NCBI GenBank assembly: GCA_015680685.1
Contig: MNCI01038007.1
Location: forward strand, 217,729 to 281,728
DNA from: Gnetum montanum
Lineage: Eukaryota; Streptophyta; Gnetopsida; Gnetales; Gnetaceae
Length of the DNA: 64,000 nucleotides
Direction of reading: 5' to 3'
Shown here: positions 20,540 through 32,084 of the stretch, piece after piece
How positions within the stretch are numbered: position 1 is the first letter of the stretch
Layout: every line of letters begins with the position of its first letter
The notes under the pieces: model-generated
Seen by the model: the letters and a program-made list of their open reading frames with translations, nothing else
What the model was told of the DNA's origin: nothing
Databases searched by the model: none
Program-made: the position numbers and the translations under genes

Positions 20540-22084
20540 GACAAACTCTTTCTTATACCACTTTAGGCACATGTCTCACTTGCGCTTATAGTGGTGCTTG
20601 TGGTTCTTTTGAGTCTACCCCCATCTATATACCTTAGTGTTGTAGTTTTTCTAGTCTTGGTTCTTTTGGGTAATTAGATCCATCTACAACTATTTCTCAA
20701 TAATCTCTTAGGTGGTGTCATTCTTGCCCCAAATAGTCAACCAATACCTAGCATAATCTATCTCGATGGTCCACTAGGTACTATCTCCCTGTGACCGAGC
20801 TACCAAAAAATCATATCAGGACTAAAGATTCCTGATCTTTGTGTCCTAGCTCATCACCCTCTCTTAGAGCTCATGCACATGCTTCCACTAGTGCTCATTC
20901 GAGCACCTACAAAACCACAATGCTTTCGCGTAGGAAAGTTCACATTTCCTAACTACCTCATATGTATGACGAGACATCTACTCCACTTTAGGAGGGAACT
21001 TAGGGATGGCATCCACTTTGGCCATCCTACACAAATCTCAATGAAGCTTAAAACCTATTACCATGCAATAAGAAAATCAACCTTAGCCATAGACTAAGCA
21101 TTTAATTGGTAAAGCAACATAAGCAGACTAGCATCATGCACATACTGAGCTCAGGATTTTCCTATTGTAGGTGGTCAATCATGTCCTCCACAAAGCCTTC
21201 CATGAAGGAAAACTTATCATGGCTTCATGTCGTAGGTAGACATCAAATTGATAGTAGACACATCTAAGGCTACAATACAACAATGCAATAAACATACAAT
21301 CAAATAGCCAAATATTCTAGAGTAGAAGAGCAACAATAGATGAAAATCCAAGATACTCACCTAGCAGACCCTCAAGTGTAAGAGTAGGTGGGTCACCTAG
21401 CTACATGCTATCAAAAGGATAATTAAAATCACCCCCATTAGGTTGAGCAGCTACTCCTCCAACTACTAGAGGATGTCTATGACCTTGTGCAACTCATCTC
21501 TATGGGTCATCCTCTTCTTAGCTTAAGGGGATGCATCCTTTGCTACTACTTCCACCGCTACTTCAACAGTCCTCTCTCCCATTTCTACAACTTACACATA
21601 CATTAGTATATATTAGCACATTAGCATAATAGAGCACAAAAAAAAATATAAACTTACACTAACACAATGAATGCATCTAAATTAAGCATACTGAACAACA
21701 ACCTCCATGTGAAAGCTATGAAGCTTAAGCTTAATGTTCTTCCCTCTTACCTATCCAACCTCAGGGGAAACCTCCTCTTTGGGGTGTGATCTCTTCATTT
21801 TTTCCTTGGATGATCCCACCATCTCAACAATGTAGTAGTTGGCCTTGTTCACATCTCCAATGCCAACTAGGAGATCCTTGCTCATGATATCACATGAATA
21901 ATGCAACTGCCCCACTAGACCTCTGGTCATTACTGACAATGACTCATCAGTCACCTCTAGGGGATCTTGCATGTAATTTTTCATGAACATATGTTTGATC
22001 CAAGGCTTCAATAGCTACTCAAGTTCTTGTACCACCCATCACCCATCATCACATACCATTAGGAGCTCCACAAAAATTTGCAAC
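20540..22084 (-). pseudogene. RT-4: antisense accessory gene fragment, exons 4-7
   Basis: The only content between the two divergent 5' LTRs. Minus-strand map: end of exon 4 to 21751 with DESLSVMTRGLVGQLHYSCD (RT-3 copy: RESLSIMMKDWAGHP) before GTAAGAG; exon 5 21590-21361 before GTGAGT; exon 6 21269-21146 (MEGFVEDMIDHL) before GTATGTG; exon 7 from 21054, with the block matching QMDLLAQKYQDMKD and EWGKAQRDHKYTYK of RT-8, cut at 20540 by the RT-3 LTR. Since the gene opposes pol in complete copies, the host element was plus-oriented. Intron borders are unusually well kept for such a decayed copy. Confidence 0.65.
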
Positions 22085-22484
22085 TAAAACACCATAAATT
22101 TTGGGACTCTCATAATTCAGTAGTCCTAGAATTTGGGCAAGGATCTCTACAAGAATGGTGTCACATTGGATCATGCAAACAATATGGCACCCTAGAAGTC
22201 CTAATGCCTACAAAGCCACTTTTAGGCTTGCCCACCATCCTCTGCAGCATAGTCAATGTAGCACCTAGCCACAAGGCCAGTTTGCATGAAAGAGGCACAA
22301 GAGGTAGACCGTATAGTCTGGAAAATTTTCTATTCCCCAGGTTGACAGGCCTACTACACCCTCTAGCTTGCCCAGCCTAACACTTGACCTAGCTGACGAT
22401 CTACCCAAGGACCATGCTAGGGGTTGTTGAAGGTGTTCAGGATGAACGAAACAGTTTGACAAGTTTTCTAACTACAAGACCTGT

Positions 22485-23285
22485 TATGCTACGCTACACT
22501 GCACAATGTAGTAGGCCTTGAGAAGATTGATTAGGCACCAAAGATGGAGAGTGATAATGACTCAACATTCTAGGACATCCACCCCACTTCATCCTTGATG
22601 CATGAACAACATGACGTAGAAAAAATATGGAAAATCTCACCAAAAGTCTTCTTCATTTGAGTGTTATGCTACACAGCGTAGCACAACATAGCGGGGTTTT
22701 GCTATGGCAATGCTTCCACATAGACTAATTTTGACAAAGTGAATGTATTTTCCACTTTCCTAACCATCAATCATGGTTGTTTCACCATCATGCTAAGACA
22801 TGATAATCACCCTATGACAAAATATTTGCAAAATGATTTAGAATCCAAGCAACACAGGATGCTATGCTATGCTACACTACGTAGCGTAGCATAGTGTAGT
22901 AGGGACAGAATGCATGAAGGTCCTCTACCAAGTGGTTCCAGCAAGAGAAATGAACTTGGCCATACTTCGACCTCCAAGATTGATTATCCCACTTTGCCCT
23001 CGGTCTCTAAGCAAAGTTTTTGGACAAAGCATTACAAATCAGATAAGAATTCATGTCACAATGGTTGCTACACTGCATAGCGTAGCACAACATAGCAAGG
23101 GCACAAAGCATTAAAGGATCCCAAGGATGAACTCAGTAGGTCCCAGGACCCTTCAACATGGAAGATAGGGTTGTCAACTATAGCAGTTGCTTTCTTGGCC
23201 AAGCCTTAGACAGGTATTCTTAGCTTTCAAGCAAAACTTCTTTCAATATTGGCAGCTACACTACCTAGCGTAGCACAACATAGCA
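22485..23285 (+). repeat. U3 palindromes at ~180-200 bp spacing (RT-5)
   Basis: Five inverted-repeat clusters centred near 22500, 22679, 22880, 23082 and 23270. The longest, at 22861-22901, contains CTACACTACGTAGCGTAGCA. Confidence 0.85.
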
Positions 23286-23733
23286 TGAAAATGTTTATGC
23301 TATGCCAATACGCTCGGTAGTGTAAATAGTGTAATACTCACATGGAAGCCCCAAGACATCTTTCGCTAGCTCTAGAACTTGTTGGCAATGGTTACTCTCA
23401 TCCCGACATCTCTTCAATAGACAAAATCAGCAAGTTTTCTTTGTTTTGCATCCCTTGACTATCTCCAAAGTTGTCCCTACACTTGACCTTGCTTGCTAGA
23501 GTAGGGAAGACATAGTCCTAGAGCATATGCTTCGCTTTGCATTCGCTGTTGGCATTCCCTGTAACAAACATGGCAGTTCACTAGATTCTAGCACATGCAG
23601 TTTCAGCAGTATGGTCATAGCATTGTAGGCTTTACATTCAGCATTACAAAGTAGCATAGCATAGTCATGTTTGCACTCTATGGAACCCAGGACACGTGGC
23701 ATCCAAACCACATTTTTCTCTTGCTCTTGGCCC

Positions 23734-23741
23734 TATAAATA
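23734..23741 (+). promoter_or_regulatory. TATA box of RT-5 LTR
   Basis: TATAAATA within CCCTATAAATACTACAG. Confidence 0.75.
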
Positions 23742-24164
23742 CTACAGTAAACAATGTTCAAAGGGTTGGCTTTTGGAGAATCACCTTTCTAGTAGTTGGC
23801 TTCAAAGATTAGCATTTGGCATTTTGGCATTTTATCTTTCTAGTAATTAGCTTTGGCAAAGAGACTGGCAAGTAGAAGTTTCCTGTTAGCAAGCTATTGA
23901 TAGCATTTCAAGGAGTTGTGACCATACCACTTCGTTGTAAGATGTGCCTATCCACACTGTGCATCAATTGTACACCTTCAGCCAAACAAAGATCAAATCC
24001 CTTGATCTTGGGTTAGTGCACCTTCTCACTCAAGCCTATTTCATTTTGTTTTTCTATTTTCATATTTTGCATTATTCTCAATCAGTTTAGGTTTGTCTCT
24101 TATTGTTCAACTTACATACAATGTCTTTAAAACAAATGTTTATGAAAGGTTATTGTACACCGAT

Positions 24165-24199
24165 TAAGTCCATGTTTGATCAACCAGCCCGTTCAAGGC
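24165..24199 (+). promoter_or_regulatory. Conserved R/U5 stem-loop, RT-5
   Basis: TAAGTCCATGTTTGATCAAC with GTTCAAGG arm: both arms have changed from CCCTG/CAGGG, so pairing is weakened. Confidence 0.4.
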
Positions 24200-24311
24200 A
24201 CCCCGCTTCCGTTTACTCCAGCATGACCCTCGTACAGAATCAGGGTTAGGCTATATGCCCGATGACCTCTTGGTGTTCCAACCACCAACATTTTTAGCTG
24301 CTACAGTTTTT

Positions 24312-24330
24312 TGGTGCTAGAAGGAGGGCC
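24312..24330 (+). other. Primer binding site of RT-5
   Basis: TGGTGCTAGAAGGAGGGCC, six nt after the LTR end. Confidence 0.8.
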
Positions 24331-24695
24331 CTTTTTTTCCTTTCTATGTATCATGGGTAATCGTGCACGTTGTCTGTATGCTGTCACATACTAGCATAGA
24401 TGTGACACCCTTGTGGTTGTCTATGCACCGTGTGGTGTAGACTAGTCATAATGATGGTTCCTCTGGAACTTGGTAGGATGAAATCTTGCAACCACTTACT
24501 GTACCAAAATTATTTCATTAACTATGCTGCATTTCCTGCATCTCATCTGACATAGCGAACCTCTTAGTGTAACAGTCCTCCTTAGCATAGTAGGAATAAT
24601 AGTAAAGGAAGCCAGCTTCCAACACTCCCCAGCATACCTAATTTTAGCTTCTCTCTTTCCTACAGTTTCCATTTCATAATAAACAAGAAAATAAT
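24331..24695 (+). other. Leader of RT-5
   Basis: Untranslated. Contains the block GTGACACCCTTGTGGTTG, TGTGGTGTAGACTAGTCA and GGTTCCTCTGGAAC, shared in order with the RT-3 leader and partly with RT-6; it could be a packaging or dimer signal. No tandem array here, unlike RT-1 and RT-3. Confidence 0.5.
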
Positions 24696-27420
24696 TCCTA
24701 CAGCCATTGTTGTTCCCACCTCATACCTAGAGGTCCCCTACTCTATCCAACATGTGATAGGTCTCGAGCAACCACCCAACCCAATGTTGGCACCACAACA
24801 ATCACTTAGGTTGCGGCACCTATCACCTGAGCGCTTAGCACAAGATGTAGAGTGATACAATTTCCTCTATGCAAAAGTCCAAGAAAATCTACCCTTCGAT
24901 CTCCAAGAACTCAAAGATAAATGTAATTTCGAGTTCCTCCACTAGAATGGGAGGGAGTTCATCCCTACTCCTGATGTCACCATCCCGCTGACTGAAGCAT
25001 ATCAATGGGTGTTAAACCAACTGATGTGAGTGAGTAGGTCTAGGGAATGGGATATAACGTCCCATTATGATGAAGTGTTTCATGGTGGTTAGGAAGACTT
25101 GGACTCCCACTCTAAAGGTTGTGGCCAAACCTATGCCACAGCTATCCCTTATGCCACTGTCTTTTGGTCAAACCTAGTCTTCTCTTCTACCTCCTTCATA
25201 GTTTCCACAACCCTGCCACAGCCCACATGTTTGTTAGCCATGGATAACCATCCCATACCTTCAACATACTAGGAAGTTGGCCCTTCAACCTCTTTCCCAG
25301 TTACCCTGCCTTCGCAATCTATTTTGGCATTGTACCCAACATCAGTCATGGCTATGCTACCATATGTACACACTCTACCCACATCACAATCGCACATTAG
25401 TTTTGCTCCTAGTCCCTCTTCTGTACCCTTCCCACCACCAGTAGCAAACCTAGTCTCAACCATGTGATGGGCATCAACCACTTCTCTCCCTAGTGTGTAA
25501 CCATCTCAGATGTTGCATTACGTCCACCACCAAGCATACCAAGTTATGTAGGTGGTGCAACCAAACACAAGGCAATGGGCCACCCCACCAACTAGGCAAG
25601 TAGCCAACCCCACAGTTCCACTAATGACCACTACCCCAACAGCACCACCCACTGGGTGGTGGACTGCCCAAGAAGCACCACTTGTTGAGGTAGCTCCAAT
25701 GGTGCCTCCCATGGGATAGGCCACTACCCCAACAGCCCCATCATCCATGATGGCTACTCAGGCAACTCAACAACCGTTTGCAATGTTCTTGGGTCTGTAT
25801 CAAGCTTTCCAACTCATCCAGACCCTCAATGAGGAAATCAAATGACTTAAAGTTTCCAATTTTGACATCGTGCAGGTCATGAACTTTTTCCATGATGATC
25901 CTATCAACCTAGTAGTGCCTATGCTCATGTTGCCCCATGGGATGCCACTTCTCCAATTTACGAAATACAACATGGAGGGTGATCCCAATGAGCATTTGGT
26001 GAACTTTAGGTCTGAATCTCTACTACTGCAAACATGGCCACACACCATCATCTATGTCTTTGCCATGTCTTTGATAAGAAAAGCTTTGGATTAGTACCGT
26101 GCACTCCCACATGCCTCTATTTCCACCCTGGAAGAGCTGCTAAGACAATTTGTCACCCACTTCAAGTACAACCTAAAACTGGAGGTCACACTAGACCAAC
26201 TCATGAGTATTAAGTAGGACCCACTAGAATCTATGCAAAGGTTCATATAGTGGTGGAGCACAACCTTAAACAAGATACGTGAGATAATTGCTGAGGCTCA
26301 CTTGTTGGCCATCTTTAAGGGAAAGGTAAATAACTTCATTAACTCTAAGCTCTATTACCTAGTCCCGTGCTCCCTCAGCTAATCCTTTGCTCAGACCAAG
26401 AGCATTCAGGACATGGCTAAAGCTAGCAAGGACCTAACCTATGTTACATACAAAAATGCACACATCAAAAAAGACAAAGAGAAGGGCAAGGTCACAACAA
26501 CCATGGTGGCTGCTGTGGCCAACGAGAGAAAGCCCAACAATAGTAATAATAAAAATGTGGCCATAGCACCTAACGCCACACCTAGCCCAAACAACACTAG
26601 TCAACCCTCAACATTAACACCTGCATCACCAACTCAGTTAAGGTTGAACTTTGAGTGCAAGCACCACTGCAAGTATACCCCCTTACCCATTAAGCCTTCA
26701 GAACTCCTAAAGAAACTATTGGGAGCCAGGTGTATACAACATAAATGGATGTCGAATGAGGCATTCAAATTTCATCAATGGTACTACGAAGTTCTTAGGA
26801 ACGCCTCCTTGGCTATGCCCAATGAACCTATAGCACCTAAGAATTTGAGGTTGGAACATTTCTGTGACTACCACCAAATGTGTGGTCACGATACAAACTA
26901 CTGTTTAGCATTGAAAGATGATATTCAATGCATGATCGATCAAGGCAAGCTAGTCCTAGACAAAAGTAGTCCCATTTTTCCCAAAAACCAGTCAATGCAT
27001 GTTTACAAAGATCATCTAAATGCTAACAACATGGGGTACAAAATAAATGTTATTGGCATTGACAACAACCGAGAATCACCACAACAACTCTTCATGGTGT
27101 GTGTGCCTCCTCGTAATGCAAAAATGCCAACAACAATAAAAACAACATCACAGCAACCATTTTTCCTTAAAGTTTCTCATCAGACATTGCCTACACACTT
27201 TGTGCTCAAAGTGGCACCATCGTGTGCACCAATGCAATAGGAACCATTTGTCATTAAGATGTTAAAACATCCAAGCTCCTCTATCCAAAGCCAGGAAACA
27301 AAAACTGCACAACAATCGCCGCCGCCGCCCCCACCCCCCCGCCCCCCATTCAAAAAAAACATGAAGAGCACCTAGTGGAAAAGATGAATAGGGAACACAC
27401 CATGTTAGGTCCTCCCAAGC
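24696..27420 (+). pseudogene. gag (RT-5)
   Basis: The first codon is lost (ACA-GCC where RT-6 has ACA-ATG-GCT). N-terminal domain: YNFLYAKVQENLPFDLQELK, PDVTIPLTEAYQWVLNQL. A P/V/T/A-rich region follows to 25800. The gag core reads LLQFTKYNMEGDPNEHLVNF, WPHTIIYVFAMSLIRKALD, ISTLEELLRQFVTHFKYN and EAHLLAIFKGKVNNFINSKL. The C-terminal open frame (26413-27240) holds the basic YKNAHIKKDKEKGK segment and the zinc-knuckle-like FCDYHQMCGHDTNYC. About seven stops, mostly TAG where CAG or TGG is expected, fitting cytosine deamination. Confidence 0.9.
27317..27350 (+). repeat. CCG/C-rich tract in gag-PR linker (RT-5)
   Basis: A short run of CCG triplets followed by C runs, strikingly GC-rich in an otherwise AT-leaning, CpG-poor element. 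Probably local slippage. Confidence 0.7.
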
Positions 27421-28440
27421 CTACCCCCTTATCCTCAATGCCCATGGCCCCTTCATCATCAGCAACTGGTAACACTATGTAGATGTGATCATCACCTTCC
27501 CACCTAAGAAAGTCCAATACTCAACTAAAACCCACTTCCCCTCAGGAGATTCATCTTCTAGGATGAATAGAGGAGGAAAGGGATAGAAAATAACAAGATG
27601 GTGGGCAAGATCTTCTCAATGCCCTTATAGAAGTCAAATAGGCCCTGAAGTAGAAAAACACAACTTTAAGCCTATATGACCTGATAATGATTTCCATGGT
27701 GCATCATGAGGCCATGGTTCACATGTTAATGTCCATCCTAGTTAACGAAAACATGTTGGCCAAAGAGAAAGCAATCCACACTATCATGCTTCCCTCTACG
27801 GTTGAAGAACTATGGTCAGCTCAATTGACATTTCATGATAGGTCCATTAAGGATCAGGTGACAACAGCACCCACGTTCATTAAAATTTAGGTTGGCCAGT
27901 ACAAGATCTAAAGTGTACACATTGATGATGGGGCCACTACCAATGTCATTCCATTTCCCATAGTGGAAAAATTAGGCTTAATTGATCAAATCAAGCCCAT
28001 AACAACTTCCTACCTGAAATCGTTCAATGGGGTGCACATAGTGGTAAAGGGAACTATCCATATTAACTTTGTGGCAAGGGACTAGTTTCCTAAAGGTGTG
28101 ATGTTCATTGTGGTGGAAGAGATGCCTGAGTTCAACCTGATCTTGGGGAGGTCATGGTTAGCCCAATTAAGGGCTATCTCTTCACTGATACATCATGAAA
28201 TCCATCTACCCAATGTAGGCGTGGAAGTGGTGATCTACGGTGACAAAGCAACTACCCAAGCCATAAACAACATTGACATGGAATAGGGTTCAAAGATAGT
28301 AGACTCAGATAAAGAAACTACATGGGCCAAGTTGCCTTTTCAGATGGTAGACAACGACATAGAAGAATACCACAACAAAGCCTCTCGGCCATATGCTACG
28401 CCTAGCCCACGATGGGTTAGAAAACAACTATGTAATTAGA
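27421..28440 (+). pseudogene. Aspartic protease with linker and tail (RT-5)
   Basis: Linker 27421-27890 ends LVNENMLAKEKAIHTIMLPS. PR contains VHIDDGATTNVIPFP (active-site region D-D-G-A), EKLGLIDQIKPITTSYLKSF, FIVVEEMPEFNLILGRSWLA and IHHEIHLPNVGVEVVIYGDK. A conserved tail (AKLPFQMVDNDIEEYHNKAS, then WVRKQLCN*) runs to 28440. Interrupted by single stops near 27890, 28083 and 28287. The tail ends at the point where an intron donor would be expected, but I see no strong GT. Confidence 0.85.
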
Positions 28441-28489
28441 GATTATCTCTAATTCAATTTCATAAAGGATTGGCTTTAACATTTTTTAT

Positions 28490-28695
28490 CTCCTTTCATC
28501 TCATTTTTAGCACCACATTTACTATTTGCATTATGTTCATTTTTAGCAACACGTTCACTATTTTCATTATGCCCATTTTTGACATTACAATTGTTGTTTA
28601 CATTGTTTTGATTGTTTACATCATGTTTACTATTCATATTTGCATCATTCCTATTGTTTACATTATGTCCACTGTTTACATCATGGCTATTTCTT
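28490..28695 (+). repeat. AT-rich tandem repeat (RT-5)
   Basis: About ten degenerate 18-24 bp units like TTACATTATGTTCACTGT. The 89-codon frame across it (28470-28739) is a by-product of the repeat. Confidence 0.75.
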
Positions 28696-28716
28696 GCATT
28701 GGTTATTTGCCACTTA

Positions 28717-28885
28717 GGCCCAGGATGGCCTTAAACTAGCACCATGGCCCAAAATGGCCTTAAACTATTGCAATGGCCTAAAATGGCCTTAAACTATTGC
28801 AATGGCCCAAAATGGCCTTAAACTATTGCAATGGCCTAGAATGGCCTAAACCTAGCGATGGCCTAGAATGGCGTTAAACTACCAT
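28717..28885 (+). repeat. Array of six ~28-bp GGCC units (RT-5)
   Basis: AATGGCCTTAAACTATTGC units, the reverse-oriented counterpart of 13248-13504. It is the array that sits between PR and the accessory gene in other copies. Confidence 0.9.
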
Positions 28886-29112
28886 CACAGTCCGCTATGA
28901 ACTTAAATTAGCAACTCTAACATCTCCTTTATATTCTAAACCTATTATTGGTCCATTATGACCTTAAACTAGAAATTTTCATCATGAAAGCTTACATGTT
29001 AACAGTCCACTATGACCTTAAACTGGCAATATTAAAATCTAATTTTGCATTGTTACAGTCCGCTATGACCTTAAACTAGAAACCTTAACCTCCTTTATAT
29101 TTTAAACTCATT
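28886..29112 (+). repeat. Array of CTATGACCTTAAACTAG units (RT-5)
   Basis: Four to five irregular units with GTCCGCTATGACCTTAAACT. In RT-7 and RT-8 this kind of array lies between the accessory gene and RT. Here it directly adjoins the previous array, so the accessory gene has dropped out between them. Confidence 0.7.
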
Positions 29113-29458
29113 AATGGTCCACAAAGACATCCAACATGTGTCTCACAACAAAAACACTATAGTAGATGCACAAGCCATCTTAGCATTAAACATGCCATCA
29201 CACCTGTTTGCCACTTTTCCTGCTTCGATAATAGAATGCACAAATCCTATTACTCAAGTGGCACACATCACATCTATAAGTGCAAGAGATACCCAAGAAT
29301 GGTATGCCACCCCCACATGGCTTGACATTGACACAAAAGGATGCAATACAAATGTGAGCATGACAATATGTCCTCATAGGAGATAATACCTTATGCAAAC
29401 ACTCCTTTGATGGGATATTCCTAACTTTCATTAGTGGGGAAGAAGCACAAAAGATTGT
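29113..29458 (+). pseudogene. Archaeal-type RNase H, C-terminal remnant (RT-5)
   Basis: Begins inside the domain at DIQHVSHNKNTIVDAQAILA, matching the last catalytic block (NTLADALATL in RT-2; D retained). The linker SFDGIFLTFISGEEAQKIVY runs into integrase. RT, the retroviral RNase H and three of the four catalytic blocks are deleted. Confidence 0.8.
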
Positions 29459-30509
29459 TTACAAAGTCCATGAGGGACTATGTGGAGGGCACATAGCTCC
29501 CAGGGCTATGGAAGCAAAAATTAGATACCTACAGTACTACTGGGCTTACATAGAATGAGATTTCCTTGGCAAAGGTAGGATGTATGATGTATGTCAACAC
29601 CATGCAAATCTCATACACATGTCAGCCACTGAATTACATCCTACACAGATCACATGGCCATTACAACATTGGGGACTAGACATCATAGGACCCATCACAC
29701 CTAAGTCTTCTGTAGGACATAGCTTCATTATCACTACAACCAAATACTTCAAAAAGTGGGTAGAGGCTATTCCACTGGGAAAGAACACATCTTAATAGGT
29801 TTTCCACTTTATCTTGGATAACATAGTAACCAGGATTGGTCTTCCCATGACTATTGTGATGGACGATGGGCCATAATTTAGTAGCATGGAAACCAAAACC
29901 TTTTGCGACAACCTTGGCATCAAACACTCTTTTTCATTTTCATACTACCCACAGGTGAATGATCAAGTAGAGGCAACAAAAAAAGCCATCATTAACCTCA
30001 TAAAAAAGATGCTTAGTAGTAGCAAGAGGTGATGGCATGAGCAAATCCTCTACATGTTATGGGCTTACTGTACGACATGCAGAACTGCTACAGGTAAGAC
30101 TCCTTACAGTCTTGTTTACAAATATAAAGTAGTGTTACCTCTTGAATTATAGGTTCCATCACTTTGGTTGATCCTTTCAAACGTTGTAGATGAGGCTCAA
30201 AACAACGAGTCAAGGATCATTGATCTTGACTCCATGGAGGAGCATGCCCAAACATTTGGTTGCATCAAATGGTACCAGGATAAATAGTGACCGAAGCACC
30301 AATGCAACCTACATCAATGGACAATCAAAAAGGGAGACCTAGTCCTCAAGGCTATTCATGAACCTATAAGAAAATTCTCAGCAAATTGGGCAGGTCCTTT
30401 CGTAGTCATGAAAGCCTATGAGAATCAGGACTTCAAATTGGCTGACATGGATGGCAACGAGTTTGCAAATCCCATCAACCATTTTTACCTCAAGCCATAC
30501 TATGTCTGA
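29459..30509 (+). pseudogene. Integrase (RT-5)
   Basis: HEGLCGGHIAPRA opens the zinc domain, but the CxxC pair is altered (YDVCQHH). First Asp in WGLDIIGPI; the second block reads VMDDGP*FSS; the glutamate block is altered to NDQVEATKK. The C-terminus has KFSANWAGPFVV and ends at LKPYYV*. About eight in-frame stops. Confidence 0.88.
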
Positions 30510-30544
30510 CACAAAGGATTACATCAAATACAAAGCAAGGTAAG

Positions 30545-30855
30545 CAAAACATTTTCTATGATGTAAAACTGGCAAAGCTAGTCTTCTATGACTATAAAAT
30601 GGCACATATATTCTGCTATGACTATAAACTGGCATAGCTCGTCCGCTATGACATTAAATTGGCACAGCACATCCTTGGGCTATGACATAAAACTAGCACC
30701 CATAGCATGGTTCGCTATGACCTTAAACTAGCCATCCACCATTTACTATGACATTAAATTAGCATTTGCTAGGACCTTAAACCAGCACATCATGGTCTAC
30801 TGGGACCTTAAACTAGCACACCCGATAGTCTACAAAGACTTTAAACTAGGTTCGT
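30545..30855 (+). repeat. Array downstream of integrase (RT-5)
   Basis: Nine to ten units of CTATGACATAAAACTGGCA type, counterpart of 6918-7400. Confidence 0.85.
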
Positions 30856-30889
30856 AGTGTTATGCTTCCCAACACACACATGTGATTCC

Positions 30890-31851
30890 TGTGAACAAAC
30901 AAGCGTGCACACTACCAAAACTCCTGAAAAACACGAGGTGGGACATTGCAATTCTAGAATTTAGTTTACATTACTAAGGAAACATCCTTTAGAACACATG
31001 TACTGTCACCACCTTTGGCATCTTGCTGATCTTTTGGAGATGTCATTTGACATCTTACTAACCTTCCGAAGCTATCGCTACCACAGCCACTCATCCTAGC
31101 AGTAGCTCTTACTATTAGCACCTGCTGCAAGAGTCCCAACACTATTGTGGCGCAACCACAAGGTTGCCATCCTCCAACCCTCACCATAATCATATTCCAA
31201 GAGGCATTCAGCTATTAGGCTTTTCACCTTGCAGCTGGACTACATGATGTTTACCTTAGACGAGGAATCCTAAGTGCCTACACCACCGCTATTCCTAGCC
31301 TCTTCGGTGCTAACCTTTTCTGGCCTACCACTACCGGAACTTGTGCTGGCCTTCCTACTTTGTACATTTTGCATGTTAGATGCAATATTTGCCACCCAGG
31401 TAGTGTCTCGAGCAAGCAAGATTTGCCCTCACTTCATTTGATGGTCATTTTTCTGGTTTTCTCTTTGTTGTGTTTGCAAGATAAAAGCCAAGATGACGTT
31501 GTTCAGAGATGTGCTTCACCATAAGAGCAAGACACTACATTTTTCCGAAGTGATCATTTTGATTAGCCTAGCTACTTAGGAGTGCACACCCTACTCTCCC
31601 CTTCATCCAATTTAGCCTCCATTCCTTATACTTGCAATTTTTTGTATCCTCTTTATAAGCTTTTCAAATGCACAAAGCCCTTTCACATGCCCAACCCCTA
31701 AGTCCATGATGGGCATAACACAACTCACCCCATGGAAAGAATCTATAGGCAAGTCAAAGCCCCACAGGGATGTAACACAACTCATCCTAGGGAGGAAACA
31801 CCTATCCTACAACAACAACATGATTGTTTGCAAGTGAACGTTGGTGTACAG
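30890..31851 (+). pseudogene. 3' ORF region (RT-5)
   Basis: Peptides shared with RT-7 and RT-8 in the same order but in shifting frames: TRWDIAILEF, FGILLIFWRCHLTSY, VPTLLWRNHKVAILQ and AGLPTLYILH. Last comes MMGITQLTPWKESIGKSKPH with DVTQLILGRKHLSYN, against MMCITQLVIWEASVGRSKPH in RT-7. No known domain. Truncated at 31851 by the RT-6 LTR. Confidence 0.45.
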
Positions 31852-32084
31852 TGAAACACCCCAAATTTTTAGGGCATCCTTGCTTCACCAGGCCATCATA
31901 ATTTAGGTGGTGTCATGGTAGTTCATCAAGACATGGGTGTTCTAGGCCTTAGGCTATACAGTTTAGCAAATTTTCTAGCTAGGTAATTTGTCTAACTGAT
32001 AGCCTACACAGAAGCGATGCGGAAAGTTGTGGGCAATGCTCAAAATGCACATAAAAATTTGGCAAGCTTTCTAGTCAAGGAGTT

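Larger units (their letters stand above)
22085..24305 (+). repeat. 5' LTR of RT-5 (2221 bp)
   Basis: Starts TAAAACACCATAAATTTT (TG to TA) and ends TTAGCTGCTACA before the PBS. Mirror-image partner of the RT-3 LTR across the 1.5-kb RT-4 fragment. Confidence 0.88.
22085..31851 (+). mobile_element. RT-5: internally deleted Tat-type element
   Basis: Plus-strand order: 5' LTR, PBS, leader, gag, PR, two adjoining arrays, the C-terminal end of archaeal-type RNase H, integrase, 3' array and 3' ORF region. The accessory gene, RT and most RNase H are missing. The 3' LTR is not seen; RT-6 begins at 31852 inside the 3' ORF region. CpG is nearly absent in coding parts, consistent with being the oldest layer of the nest. 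Confidence 0.88.

Noticed and set aside
28470-28739. Hydrophobic 89-codon frame as a membrane protein
   Set aside because: It is the translation of an AT-rich tandem repeat (TTACATTATG units) with no counterpart frame in other elements.
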